64,000 nt of DNA from Stigmatella erecta (GTDB lineage Bacteria; Myxococcota; Myxococcia; Myxococcales; Myxococcaceae): the NCBI RefSeq assembly GCF_900111745.1, contig NZ_FOIJ01000003.1, positions 186,001 to 250,000 on the forward strand, given 5' to 3'. Position 1 is the stretch's first letter. Every line of letters begins with the position of its first letter. Shown here one piece after another: positions 16,589 to 26,080 of this stretch. The notes beneath the pieces are model-generated. The model did not search any database. It had not been told where the DNA came from and was given only the letters and a program-made list of their open reading frames with translations. The position numbers were made by a program, and so were the translations under genes.

Positions 16589-17575
16589 TCAGGCTCCCTC
16601 TCGGTAGAGGACCTTCTTCACGGCAGCGGCGATCTTCGCGGCGTCCGGCTGGGTCGCGTTCTCCAGGTTCGCCGCATAGGACATGTTCACGTCCAGGCCC
16701 GTGACGCGCGCGACGGGCGCATCCAGGTCATCGAAGGCCTTGGACTGGATGATGTCCACCACGGAGGCGCCCACACCGGCCAGCGCCCAGCCCTCTTCCA
16801 CGATGACCACGCGGTTCGTCTTGCGGACGGTGGCCAGGATGGCCTCCTCGTCCAGCGGGCGCAGCGTGCGCAGGTCGAGGATCTCCACGGAGATGCCCTC
16901 CTGCTCGAGCTGCTTCGCGGCCTCCTCGCAGAAGTAGTACATGCGGCTCCACGTGATGATGGAGACGTCCTTGCCCTCGCGCTTCACATCGGCCTTGCCG
17001 ATGGGAACCACGTGCTCGCCCTCGGGCACCTCGCCCTTGACGGCATACAGGCGCTCGCCCTCGATCATCACCACCGGGTTCTCGTCCCGGATGGCCGCCT
17101 TGAGCAGGCCCTTGGCATCCGCGGGCGTGGCCGGCGCAATCACCTTCAGGCCCGGGAAGTGGGCGTAGTTGGCCTCCAGCGCCTGGCTGTGCTGGCTGGA
17201 CAGGCGGCCACCCGCGCCACCCGGCCCGCGGAACACGATGGGGCAGCGCAGCTGGCCGCCGGACATGTGCCGCAGCTTGGCCGCGTTGTTGACGATCTGG
17301 TCCATCGCCAGGATGGCGAAGTTCCACGTCATCATCTCCACCACCGGGCGGAGGCCCACCATCGCGGCGCCCGCGGCCATGCCGGTGAAGCCCAGCTCGG
17401 AGATGGGCGCGTCGATGATGCGCGCGCTTCCGAACTTGTCCAGCAGCCCCTGGGACACCTTGAAGGCCCCGTTATAGCGACCCACTTCCTCACCAATCAG
17501 GAAGACGTTGGCGTCGCGCTCCATCTCCTCGGCGAGTGCCTGGTTCAGCGCCTCGCGATACATCAACTCGGCCAT
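16589..17575 (-). CDS. pdhB: Pyruvate dehydrogenase E1 component, beta subunit
   Basis: A 328-residue E1-beta subunit of the heterotetrameric alpha2beta2 type. It has the N-terminal pyrimidine-binding domain (EEVGRYNGAFKVSQGLLDKF, PISELGFTGMAAGAAMVGLR, SSQHSQALEANYAHFPGLKV) and the C-terminal transketolase domain (DLRTLRPLDEEAI, VEEGWALAGVGASVVDI). With PdhA it decarboxylates pyruvate using thiamine diphosphate. Its stop is 5 bases before the E2 start and its start is 48 bases after the pdhA stop. Confidence 0.97.
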   Translation of the reverse strand: MAELMYREALNQALAEEMERDANVFLIGEEVGRYNGAFKVSQGLLDKFGSARIIDAPISELGFTGMAAGAAMVGLRPVVEMMTWNFAILAMDQIVNNAAKLRHMSGGQLRCPIVFRGPGGAGGRLSSQHSQALEANYAHFPGLKVIAPATPADAKGLLKAAIRDENPVVMIEGERLYAVKGEVPEGEHVVPIGKADVKREGKDVSIITWSRMYYFCEEAAKQLEQEGISVEILDLRTLRPLDEEAILATVRKTNRVVIVEEGWALAGVGASVVDIIQSKAFDDLDAPVARVTGLDVNMSYAANLENATQPDAAKIAAAVKKVLYREGA

Positions 17576-17623
17576 CTTTCGGCTCCGACTCGTAATCTCT
17601 GGGGGTTGGGGTGCGAGGCGCGG

Positions 17624-18745
17624 TTAGCGCGCCAGGCCGGCCTTCTTGTCTTCCTTCTCGGCCTGCTCACGCGGCTCGAGATCCCACGTCACCTTCAGCT
17701 CCTGGCCGGAGGGGTACGAGGGCCACTTCACCTTCATGCCCAGCACGCGCTCGCGGGGGCGCACATCCTCCTCGCCCGGCTCCACGATGGTGTCGCGCCA
17801 CAGCTCCTCGAGGCTCGGCTCGGGCGACTCGTCGGCGAACTTCACCGCCGCATCCACCTGCGCCTTCACCTCTTCGTCGATGGCGTCGAACTCCTCCTCC
17901 TTCGCCAGCTTCTTCTTGAGCGTGAAGTCCTTGATCTTCGGGATGGGGTCGTTCTTGCGCTCGTCCTCCACCTCTTGCTTGGTGCGGTAGTTGGCGGGGT
18001 CGGCCATGGAGTGGCCGCGGAAGCGGTAGGTGTTGGCCTCCAGCAGCACGGGGCCCTTGCCGGCGCGGCAGTACTCGGCGGCGTCCTTCACCGTCTCGTA
18101 CATCTTCAGGCAGTCCATGCCGTCCACCGGCTCACCGCGCATGTTGTAGGCCACCGCGCGCTTGTACATCTCCGGCACCGCGGAGGTGCGGCCCACGGCC
18201 GTGCCCATGCCGTAGCGGTTGTTCTCGCAGATGTAGATGACCGGCAGCTTCCACTTGGAGGCCATGTTGAGCGTCTCGTGGAAGGCGCCCTGGTTGGCCG
18301 CGGCGTCGCCGAAGTAGCACACCGTGACGCGGTCCTCGTTGCGGTAGCGGCTGGCGAACGCCATGCCCGCCGCCAGGGGAATCTGGCCGCCGACGATGCC
18401 GTAGCCTCCGTAGAAGTGGTGCTCGATGTCGAAGATGTGCATCGAGCCGCCCTTGCCCTTGCTGTAGCCGGTGCCCCGGCCGAACAGCTCCGCCATCACC
18501 ATGCCCGCATCGGCGCCACGGGCCAGCGGCTGGCCGTGGTCCCGGTACGCCGAGAGCATGTAGTCATCCGGCCGGATGGCCTCGATGGCTCCTACGGCCG
18601 TGGCTTCCTGGCCGATGTAGAGGTGGCAGAAACCGGCGATCTTCCCCAGGCCGTACTGCTGCCCCGCGCGCTCCTCGAAGCGGCGGATGAGGTACATCTT
18701 CCGGTACATCGTCAACAGCAGTTCTTTCGAGTACGGGCTTGCCAC
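17624..18745 (-). CDS. pdhA: Pyruvate dehydrogenase E1 component, alpha subunit
   Basis: A 373-residue subunit with the thiamine-diphosphate/Mg motif GDAAANQGAFHETLNMAS followed by VIYICENNRYGMGT, plus the family motifs RRFEERAGQQYGLGKIAGF and YRFRGHSMADPANYR. The GTG at 18745 is chosen because it has GGAGG nine bases upstream and starts just before the conserved YSKELLLTMYRKMYLIRRFE; an upstream TTG at 18865 would add about 40 non-conserved residues. The C-terminal 90 residues include a charged insert (EDERKNDPIPKIKDFTLKKK). First gene of the pdh operon. Confidence 0.95.
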   Translation of the reverse strand: MASPYSKELLLTMYRKMYLIRRFEERAGQQYGLGKIAGFCHLYIGQEATAVGAIEAIRPDDYMLSAYRDHGQPLARGADAGMVMAELFGRGTGYSKGKGGSMHIFDIEHHFYGGYGIVGGQIPLAAGMAFASRYRNEDRVTVCYFGDAAANQGAFHETLNMASKWKLPVIYICENNRYGMGTAVGRTSAVPEMYKRAVAYNMRGEPVDGMDCLKMYETVKDAAEYCRAGKGPVLLEANTYRFRGHSMADPANYRTKQEVEDERKNDPIPKIKDFTLKKKLAKEEEFDAIDEEVKAQVDAAVKFADESPEPSLEELWRDTIVEPGEEDVRPRERVLGMKVKWPSYPSGQELKVTWDLEPREQAEKEDKKAGLAR

Positions 18746-18880
18746 CGCGACTTGCCTCCGTGCAGGCCGCTCCGAGGGTCTCCACGGAGCGTCAAACGCC
18801 GGGGGCCTCATAACGCGCGCAGCCGGGAGTTCAAAGCCAAACATGGCTTCGACACACCGCGTCAAAGCGGGCGCGAACCC

Positions 18881-20446
18881 TCAGGCGGCGGTCCGGTAAG
18901 GTTCCGGGCGAGGCGGCAGGTCGGTCTTGGGGCTCAAACGGAGCATCCGTTTGATGCCATTGCGGTCCAGCACGAGCCGGACGAGCTGCACGGACACCTT
19001 CTCCTGGTCCGCCTCGTCCGTGGTGAAGCGGAACGCCATGTCCACCTGGTAGCTCTTGGCGCCGCGCACGCGCCCCACCGAGAAATTGTCCAGGTCCACG
19101 TACTCCAGGGCCAGCTCCGGATCATCCATGTCGCGCAGGAAGCGCTCGACGTTGAAGCGGATGATGTCGGTGACGCCCGTGAGCCCCCGCTGGGTGCGCG
19201 GCAGCAGGTCCGCGTCGAGGAGGATTTCCTTCTGGTAGCGGATGACCGTCTCGGCCAGCTCGCCCTGGGCCGCGATGATGAAGTCATCCTGGCGGCGCAG
19301 CTCGGCGATGGCCTCGGGCACCTTCACCGCCCGGCCGTAGTCCACCTTCTCCTCACAGACGCCCAGGCGCTTCTTCGTCACCGGATCGACGATCTCCGCC
19401 GTCCGGTCGTACAGGTGCATCGAGGCCACCTCGCTGAAGATGCGGCGCAGGCCCTCCTTGATGCGGTCCTTCACCATGTAGCCCACCACGGCGATGAGGA
19501 AGAAGTTGAGGCTCACCTGGGTGTAGCGGAGCTGGGCCCAGAAGGCCACCGAGGTGGCGAACGCCATGGCCAGGCCCGCGGCGACGGCGAACAGCCCCTC
19601 TTCCCAGCCCTGGCGCTTCTGGCGCCGGCGCGCCGAGAGGAAGAGGATGTTCATGCAGAACTTCTTCAGGAAGCCAATCCGGTGCATGTACTCCTCGTTG
19701 TCACCGGTGGGGCTCAGCACGCTGCGCAGCTGGTTGTCCTTGCGGTACTGCTCCTCGCTGATGACGGTGGTCATCAACGCCCGGCGCGGCTCGATGTAGA
19801 CGCCCGAGCGCGGCAGCGTGTCCATGTCCGCCACGGCCTTGCGGAAGTACTGCTCCACCGTGAGGCTCATGTACTCGTCCACCAGCCGCAGCGCCACGCG
19901 CGTCTTCTCCTGCAGCGGCACCCGCGCGGTGCCCTTCAACCACTCGCGGAACCGGCTCAGGAGCCTGCCCACCGCTGCCTGGGACTCCAGCGTGTGCTGG
20001 TGCAGCACGGTGCACTCGGCCTCGCCCATCTTCGTGGCGTCCTTCTCGCACCGCGACTCCACGCCCTTGGCGAAGCGCCGCAAGGCCCCCCGGAAGATGC
20101 AGCACAGAAGCTTCGTCTGGTAGACCACCTCCGCCTCGGTGGCCAGCCCCGTCTGGAGCCACGTCTCCAGCCGCGCCAGCGGCGAGCCCTCGGAGCTGAG
20201 CAGCTCCTCCAGGCTCATCACCGGCGTCATGAAGCGCACGTAGTTGTGGATGTCCCCGTAGAAGTCCGGCCGCCGGTAGGTCTCCGCATCGATGTTCAGG
20301 CTCGAGGGCAGGAACAGGAACATCTCGACGAGGTAGCGCGTCTCGTCGTCCGCCCCGGAGGGCTGGTACTCAAGCTTGATCTCGAACTGCTTCCGGTCGT
20401 GGACCTCCAACCGGTTCTGAAGCAAGGGGACGCTGTCCTGGGGCAC
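18881..20446 (-). CDS. Large two-TM membrane protein of unknown function
   Basis: A 521-residue protein starting at GTG 20446. Residues 1-300 are soluble and helical, with many charged residues (VESRCEKDATKMGEAE). Two hydrophobic segments near 303-325 and 330-350 (GLFAVAAGLAMAFATSVAFW, SLNFFLIAVVGYMVKD) are followed by a soluble C-terminal domain with beta character (YDRTAEIVDPVTKKRLGVCE, MAFRFTTDEADQEKVSVQLV). I do not recognise the family. No signal peptide. It stands alone, 135 bases upstream-separated from pdhA; its start is weakly marked. Confidence 0.82.
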   Translation of the reverse strand: MPQDSVPLLQNRLEVHDRKQFEIKLEYQPSGADDETRYLVEMFLFLPSSLNIDAETYRRPDFYGDIHNYVRFMTPVMSLEELLSSEGSPLARLETWLQTGLATEAEVVYQTKLLCCIFRGALRRFAKGVESRCEKDATKMGEAECTVLHQHTLESQAAVGRLLSRFREWLKGTARVPLQEKTRVALRLVDEYMSLTVEQYFRKAVADMDTLPRSGVYIEPRRALMTTVISEEQYRKDNQLRSVLSPTGDNEEYMHRIGFLKKFCMNILFLSARRRQKRQGWEEGLFAVAAGLAMAFATSVAFWAQLRYTQVSLNFFLIAVVGYMVKDRIKEGLRRIFSEVASMHLYDRTAEIVDPVTKKRLGVCEEKVDYGRAVKVPEAIAELRRQDDFIIAAQGELAETVIRYQKEILLDADLLPRTQRGLTGVTDIIRFNVERFLRDMDDPELALEYVDLDNFSVGRVRGAKSYQVDMAFRFTTDEADQEKVSVQLVRLVLDRNGIKRMLRLSPKTDLPPRPEPYRTAA

Positions 20447-20606
20447 GTCTCGATTCTACGTTACAGCCCTGTCACACAAAAGCCACGCAGGCGTGACGGC
20501 GTCGCGCGCTCAACGCGGGCTTCCGCGACGGTGGCGATAGGGACCCGGGGTGCCAGGAAAGCGGTGGTTCTTCAACGCACCGCCCCATGTGCCCCCCTCC
20601 CCCGCG

Positions 20607-21671
20607 TCAGGGCTGGAAACGGTAGATTTCGTAGGGTCCCCGCTCGGCGGGCGGCAGGTGGATCTGCGAGGTGGTGACGTAGATTTTCTCCTCGGGCCCC
20701 TCGGTCAGGCTGTCGGGCCAGCGCAGCCGGTCATCCTGAATCACCTGCGCATAGCTCCCACCCGGGACGTACCGGTTGACCGAGCTGTTCTCCAGCCCGC
20801 CGAGCCAGAGCACTCCTTTGCGGTCAAAGAAAATCCCATCCGGCGCGACGATGGTGTGCACGCGTTCGAGCCGGCCCGCGAGCGCCTCATCCGTGAGGCT
20901 GGCATCGCGCAGCGCCTCGGTGGGGATGCGCCACAGGGTGTGGCCCGTGAGGGCCGACCAGTAGAGCGTCTGGCCATCCAGGCTGACCGCGATGCCGTCA
21001 GACTGGACCGCCTTCTTCATGGGCCGGCCCATCACGGTCAGGTGGCTGAACTCGGCATGGGTGGAGGGGTGCTGGGCCAGCACCTTGCGGGCGCTTCCCG
21101 TGTTCAGGTCCAGCACCACCAACCCCCCGGCCTGCGAGTCGGTGAGGTAGGCGAGCTCCCGCTCGGTATCGACGCTCACGTCGTTGAGGTAGCTGTCCCC
21201 GGAGGACACCTCGGGCGGGAAGGCATAGGTGCGCGCCGGCGGGCCGCCGGAGAGCTCGAACCGGTGCAGCCGGGGCGGGGCGATGACGCCCTTGAAGCCG
21301 GGGTTGCCGGTGTCCAGGACCCAGAGCCGGTTCTTGCGGTCCACCACCACGCTCTGCACGGCGACGAAGCGGCCCTCGGCGCTGCCGCCCGGGGTCCAGC
21401 TGTTCCAGGCGGCATCCGGCCAGGGAACGATGGCACCGTCCTTCACCTCCGCGACGGAGGTGGGGACGTCCTCGGACCAGCGCGGGAAGTTGACGAAGAT
21501 CCGCCCCTCGTTCGAGACGGCGATCCCCGTCCACTGCCGGGGAGAGCGGGCCACCAGCTCCAGCTCGGGCTCGCGGGCCTCCGGTGAACCCGCGGCAGCC
21601 TCGGGGCGGGTGGAAGTCCGGGCACAACCGGCCGCCAGCAAGGCGGCGACAGGGAGAAGGGCCAAACGCAC
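20607..21671 (-). CDS. Lipoprotein with major royal jelly/SMP-30-type beta-propeller
   Basis: A 354-residue lipoprotein starting at GTG 21671 with GGAGG seven bases upstream. The signal ends in lipobox AALLAAGC. The mature protein has repeated beta-propeller blades and the yellow/royal-jelly pattern (GRIFVNFPRW, VVVDRKNRLWVLDTGNPG, YLNDVSVDTERELAYLTDSQ, GIAVSLDGQTLYWSALTGHT, LWLGGLENSSVNRYV). Bacterial members are generally uncharacterised; lactonase-like or ligand-binding roles are possible. It appears monocistronic. Confidence 0.9.
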   Translation of the reverse strand: MRLALLPVAALLAAGCARTSTRPEAAAGSPEAREPELELVARSPRQWTGIAVSNEGRIFVNFPRWSEDVPTSVAEVKDGAIVPWPDAAWNSWTPGGSAEGRFVAVQSVVVDRKNRLWVLDTGNPGFKGVIAPPRLHRFELSGGPPARTYAFPPEVSSGDSYLNDVSVDTERELAYLTDSQAGGLVVLDLNTGSARKVLAQHPSTHAEFSHLTVMGRPMKKAVQSDGIAVSLDGQTLYWSALTGHTLWRIPTEALRDASLTDEALAGRLERVHTIVAPDGIFFDRKGVLWLGGLENSSVNRYVPGGSYAQVIQDDRLRWPDSLTEGPEEKIYVTTSQIHLPPAERGPYEIYRFQP

Positions 21672-21807
21672 GGGAAAGCCTCCAGAGGTGAAAGTGGCCT
21701 TCCTAGATGCGGCGTCCTCCCCTTCCCCGCCACTCAAATTCCCCGTCCGGACCCGTGATGCGTCCTGGCTACTGGGGCGCATCACGGACCCTGACGTTGC
21801 TTCCGTT

Positions 21808-24800
21808 CTAGAGGTCGACCGCCACCGTGTCGAACACCACTTCGACACCTTGGATGCCACCCAGGCTCGTCTCGAGGGCGGCGTAGTCGCTGGCCGGAAG
21901 GGCGACGGTCCAGTTCCCCGCGAGGCTGCGGTCATAGAACGTCACGTTGGATGCCGTATCCGGCACGGGGCCGGAAATGCTGCACGCATCCGCGGTGAGC
22001 GCGTCCTGGAAGGGCGTGCGGCAGGAAGCCTGGCTCAAGTCACACGAAGGAGGCACCGCCGTGCAGGCCAGGAAGCTCTGGTAGTGCAAGGGGCTGCGCA
22101 CCGAGCCATTGGAGGCGAGATCCTTGTCCGTGAGCTCGAAGTCGATGATCCACGGCTCGCCCGTCGAGGCGTTCCGGCCCACGTAGAACGAGTCGAGCAT
22201 GTCCCGCACCAGGAAGATGGAATGCCGCGCCGACCCCCCATTCGTCCCCAGGAAATTGACGCGCACATCCCGGATGCGGTGCTTGAGCAGCGCGGAGTTC
22301 AGCCCGTCGTAGGTGATGTTGACGTGGAAGAGGTAGGGCGTGTTCAGGTAGTCCAGCCCCAGGGCCGTCAGCACTTCCTTCTCGCCCGTGGACGCCTGCA
22401 CGAAGGGATTGCCCGTCACGCGCCGGTAGTGGGAACGCTGGCCGCTCGTGAAGTGGTTGAGCTGGGCGTCCAGGTCGATCAGCCGCAGCTTCATCTGCTC
22501 GAAATTGACGAAGGTGAAGGCCTCCACCTTGATGACGTCTCCGCTCAGGAGGCTTTGTCCCGTCTGGCTGGAGAACGGCAGCTTCTCGTACTGCGCCTGA
22601 CGGACCACCTTCCAGTAGCGCATGCCCAGGTCATCCAGCAGCAGCATCGTCATGGCATACGTCTGCTTGAGGAGCAGCAACCGGTCCAGCGCGCTGAGCG
22701 CCGCCTGCTGGCCGATGTAATCGGTCACCTGCTGCTTGAGCCGCTGCACGCTCGCATGATGCGAGCGCAAGGTGAAGGCATCCATCCTCGCCGCCTCCAG
22801 ATCCAGCTTCGCCTTCTCCAGGCTGGCCATCAGATCCAGATACTCGTTGATGGTGCGGCGCTGGGACTCGGAGGCCACCGTGGCCGACACCTCGTTGGTG
22901 ATGGTGCTCCGCGCCTGCGGGAACAGCTCGATGCCGTCGACAACCTTGAAGAGGTCCGGCTTCGTCTGCGCGAACGCCTTCTTCAGCGCGCTGCCCGCCG
23001 CGGAGCCAGCGATGTCCGTGAGGGAGCCGAGGAAGTCCCTGGACTCCGCCTTGCCCTCGGCCGTCGCGGGCTTCTTTCCGGACTCCTGGTCAAACCAACC
23101 TCCCAGCGCGTCGGTGAGGGAGCTGAAGGCTTGCTCTCCCGCCTTCGTGAGGAACTCGGAGCCAAAGGCCGAGAGCGCCGCCTTGCCCAACCCCAGCAAG
23201 AAGGAGCCCAGGCTGACCTGCTTCGAGGCTTCATAGGTCTGCAGGACCTCGGTCGTGCTCTCGTACTCGTTCTTGCGGCGGTTGATGCTTTGGACGAGGC
23301 CATCCACCGCGGCCTCCGCGGCGTCGATCCGCAGGTTGGCGGCCTCCAGATCCAACGCGGTCTTGTTGAGTTCCTGCTGGAGCTTGCCCCCCTCGATGCT
23401 GAACCAGGCCGCCAGATCCTGGCTGATGGACAGGGTGAGGTAGCGATCGACGTTGCCCTTCAGCAACTCGAAGCGGTCATCGAAGTCCTCGCGCAACACC
23501 TGGTAGCGGTCACGAGGGTTGATGCGTGGCTCCCTCGACTGGCCATAGAAGTCCAGGCCTGCCTTCAGATGCGAGAAGTGGAGCTGGACCCGGCCGAGGG
23601 TGGGGCACACATTCTGGGCGACTTGCCGCTGCTTCAGGGACGCGGTGGCGGGAAGCTCCTCGCACGACGCGATGTCCGCGTCGGCCAACACGCCCCGCAG
23701 GCGCATCAACGTGAGCATGTACAGGAACGAGGCCTTCTGCGCGTGGCCGTTCTTGAAGTGGGCATTGCCCAGCGCCGCATTCACGACCCACTGGTTGGGC
23801 GACATTTGCGAGCGCAGGATGTCGGTGGACCGGCGGGGGGTAAAGCGCAGCTCGGTTCCTCCCGGCTGTCCATCCTGGCCCGTGCTGGCTCCGTTATAGG
23901 ACATCCGGCCGAGGTGACAGGTATAGGTGACGGTCCCATTCGGAGGGGTGTTGACCACCCGGCTCTGGGTCAACATCTTGCCCTTGAGTCCCGCTGCCCC
24001 ATGCAGACCCTTGGCGGACTTCATCGAGATGGCGGCGGAGGTGTAGACCCCGTTGTACGTGGGCGGCTTCACCACCTGGGTGTGATTCGTCTGGATCTGC
24101 CCCGTGCACACATACGTCCCAAAAAAGGGATTCTCGCGGCAGGTGCCCTCGGAGCAATCGGTCACGCCATCGCCGTCATTGTCCAGCCCGTCGGAACACT
24201 CGGCCATGGAGTTCTCCTGGTTCCCGCACACGGTCACCAGGGGGTTGTTCAAGCACTGGTAGTCCCTGCAGTCCTTGTAGCGATCCGAGTCATTGTCCAG
24301 CCCGTCGGAGCAGGTCGCATTGGAGCTCTCGGCCAGGAACGGATAGCCGCTCACATTGCAAACCTTCACGTACGGGTTGCGCGAGCAATCGAAGTCATTG
24401 CAGTCGGCATAGCCATCGCCGTCATTGTCCAGGCCATCCGCGCAGGCCTCGACGGAGTTCTCCTGGGTGCACACCGTCACCAGGGAGTTGTACCTGCATT
24501 CATTGTCCCTGCAGTCCGTGTAGCCATCGCCATCGTCATCCAGGCCATTGCTGCACGAGGCATTGGAGGACTCCTCGAACCCCGACGTGTAGGGATAGAG
24601 GGGGCCGATGGGCTCTGTGCCTCCACACTGCTCCAGATAGATGCACCCGGGGCTTGCGCAGTCCAAGCCAACGCCATCGCTGCAAGCCTCGGGCGTTCCC
24701 TCCACGATGTGTCTGGTGTCCATCGGGCCCATGGGACAGACCGTGACAAAAGGATTGCCGGAGCAGTTCGTGTCCGCGCAGTCCAGGACCCCATCCCCGT

Positions 24801-25920
24801 CGTTGTCGATGCCATCACTGCATTGCCGGTTGTCCGCCTCGGTGAGGACGTCACAGATGGACACGGAGGGATTGTCCGTGCAGCGGGCCGATTCACACCC
24901 CAGCGCCGGATCGCTGAAACATTCCCAATCGCTGACCGGCGCCGTCTTCTCTGGCTTCCGGGGCGTCCCCGTTCCTATCAGGGTGGTATAGCGCACGAGG
25001 ACAGGGCCTCCTCTCCCCCCATTGCTGCTATCCCCGCCATCCTGCGGATCCTTGTCGGGCGGAGTTCCCTTGCAGACCAGGTAGAGGTTGCTGCCAGAGC
25101 CCATCAGCTCGGTGCTGGTGATGACTCCTTGCTCGTGGTCGGTGCCCGGGTGTCCAGGCTCTCCGTTCATTCCCGAGGCATCCACGCCCAGCTTGTCGAG
25201 CACGTTGGTGTAGAGCAGAAACGCTCCTCCCGGGTGGCCATGGCGCCCATTGGCGGCCTTGGTGAGGGTGGACTCGTTCTCCGGCATCCGGAAGAACCGG
25301 GGATGGGTGCTGATGGCATTCCCATGGCCCCGGAAGTTCTCGGCGATGATGAGGAGCGACCGGCCCTCGGTGAAGGCCGGCCCTGCTACCTCCACATCCC
25401 ATCCCAACAGCACGATGATGTCCGCGAGCTGCGTCTCCGAGGGCTCCTCGGCGAAGTCGGATTTGCGGTTGTACAGGTTCTCGCACAGGTGCGTGGTGTT
25501 GCAATGCACCGCGGGGTTCACCATCTCCTTCGTCACCCGGGGGTTCTGTTCCAGGTGGACCCCATCTCCCTTGGGTAACAGCACCTGATGGCCCACGAGG
25601 AACGTGGGGTAGTCACGCGAGTAGGCCTCCAGGAACCGCACCTTCGCGACGTCCGTATGCACCTTGCGCAACGCGACGATGACTTCCGACTCTTCGCCGA
25701 GCCGGGCCGCCAGGCCCGCGAGCGTCAGGTTCGCGGCGCTGGGCTCCAGTGGCAGGCCCCAGGTCGCGTCGTACGAGGACGGATCCTGGAACTGGCTGGT
25801 GAGGGAAGCCGAGGTGGTGCCAGCGGAGGGGGCCTGGGGCCCGCCGCGTCCAGAGACCTCCTCGGGCGTTACCGGCTGACAGCCATACACCCAGAGCAGC
25901 AACAACGAGAGGGCATGCAT
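21808..25920 (-). CDS. Very large lipoprotein with MopE-type metal-binding repeats and coiled coil
   Basis: A 1370-residue surface-type lipoprotein. The ATG at 25920 follows GAGGAGG and gives a signal with lipobox WVYGC; an in-frame ATG at 25965 would add 15 residues but has no ribosome site. Residues about 60-350 contain Gly-rich collagen-like bits (NGEPGHPGTD, NGGRGGP). About 360-600 hold six tandem Cys repeats of the form CSDGxDNDGDGxxDC, the MopE copper/calcium-type motif, one of them degenerate. A long helical/coiled-coil part follows (about 830-1150) and then a beta-rich C-terminus. It is probably an envelope filament or adhesin-like protein; no enzyme motif is visible. Confidence 0.88.
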   Translation of the reverse strand: MHALSLLLLWVYGCQPVTPEEVSGRGGPQAPSAGTTSASLTSQFQDPSSYDATWGLPLEPSAANLTLAGLAARLGEESEVIVALRKVHTDVAKVRFLEAYSRDYPTFLVGHQVLLPKGDGVHLEQNPRVTKEMVNPAVHCNTTHLCENLYNRKSDFAEEPSETQLADIIVLLGWDVEVAGPAFTEGRSLLIIAENFRGHGNAISTHPRFFRMPENESTLTKAANGRHGHPGGAFLLYTNVLDKLGVDASGMNGEPGHPGTDHEQGVITSTELMGSGSNLYLVCKGTPPDKDPQDGGDSSNGGRGGPVLVRYTTLIGTGTPRKPEKTAPVSDWECFSDPALGCESARCTDNPSVSICDVLTEADNRQCSDGIDNDGDGVLDCADTNCSGNPFVTVCPMGPMDTRHIVEGTPEACSDGVGLDCASPGCIYLEQCGGTEPIGPLYPYTSGFEESSNASCSNGLDDDGDGYTDCRDNECRYNSLVTVCTQENSVEACADGLDNDGDGYADCNDFDCSRNPYVKVCNVSGYPFLAESSNATCSDGLDNDSDRYKDCRDYQCLNNPLVTVCGNQENSMAECSDGLDNDGDGVTDCSEGTCRENPFFGTYVCTGQIQTNHTQVVKPPTYNGVYTSAAISMKSAKGLHGAAGLKGKMLTQSRVVNTPPNGTVTYTCHLGRMSYNGASTGQDGQPGGTELRFTPRRSTDILRSQMSPNQWVVNAALGNAHFKNGHAQKASFLYMLTLMRLRGVLADADIASCEELPATASLKQRQVAQNVCPTLGRVQLHFSHLKAGLDFYGQSREPRINPRDRYQVLREDFDDRFELLKGNVDRYLTLSISQDLAAWFSIEGGKLQQELNKTALDLEAANLRIDAAEAAVDGLVQSINRRKNEYESTTEVLQTYEASKQVSLGSFLLGLGKAALSAFGSEFLTKAGEQAFSSLTDALGGWFDQESGKKPATAEGKAESRDFLGSLTDIAGSAAGSALKKAFAQTKPDLFKVVDGIELFPQARSTITNEVSATVASESQRRTINEYLDLMASLEKAKLDLEAARMDAFTLRSHHASVQRLKQQVTDYIGQQAALSALDRLLLLKQTYAMTMLLLDDLGMRYWKVVRQAQYEKLPFSSQTGQSLLSGDVIKVEAFTFVNFEQMKLRLIDLDAQLNHFTSGQRSHYRRVTGNPFVQASTGEKEVLTALGLDYLNTPYLFHVNITYDGLNSALLKHRIRDVRVNFLGTNGGSARHSIFLVRDMLDSFYVGRNASTGEPWIIDFELTDKDLASNGSVRSPLHYQSFLACTAVPPSCDLSQASCRTPFQDALTADACSISGPVPDTASNVTFYDRSLAGNWTVALPASDYAALETSLGGIQGVEVVFDTVAVDL
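24130..24830 (-). repeat. Six Cys-Asp-Gly repeats coding for MopE-type motifs
   Basis: Within the large lipoprotein gene, the pattern C-S/A-D/N-G-x-D-N-D-G-D-G-x-x-D-C recurs at intervals of about 45-60 residues (CSDGIDNDGDGVLDC, CSNGLDDDGDGYTDC, CADGLDNDGDGYADC, CSDGLDNDSDRYKDC, CSDGLDNDGDGVTDC, plus a shortened CSDGVGLDC). Each is followed by a short spacer ending in NPxVTVC or similar. Such motifs are thought to bind divalent metals. Confidence 0.85.
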
Positions 25921-26080
25921 CCGCCTCCTCGCATTCCGAGAGGAGACGTTCGTGATCGATCGCATGGCCGGGCTGTCTACAGCCCCCTGGATGCGTTCCG
26001 CGCGAGTCCTGCAGCCAGACGCTCTGCCCGTGCAGCGAACTGGCCTGAGCAGCCCGCGAGCTGTCAGGGCCAGCCCGGAA

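Noticed and set aside
17012-20677. A 1221-codon plus-strand frame across pdhB, pdhA and the two-TM gene
   Set aside because: It spans three well-supported minus-strand genes and has the composition of an antisense shadow.
24130-24830. Regular repeats considered as a CRISPR array
   Set aside because: They are in frame, encode a protein motif, vary at synonymous sites and lack uniform repeats and unique spacers.
21229-25578. A 1449-codon open frame on the plus strand opposite the large lipoprotein and its neighbour
   Set aside because: It mirrors the codon pattern of the minus-strand genes and has His/Arg/Gly-rich composition without domains. High GC makes long antisense frames common here.
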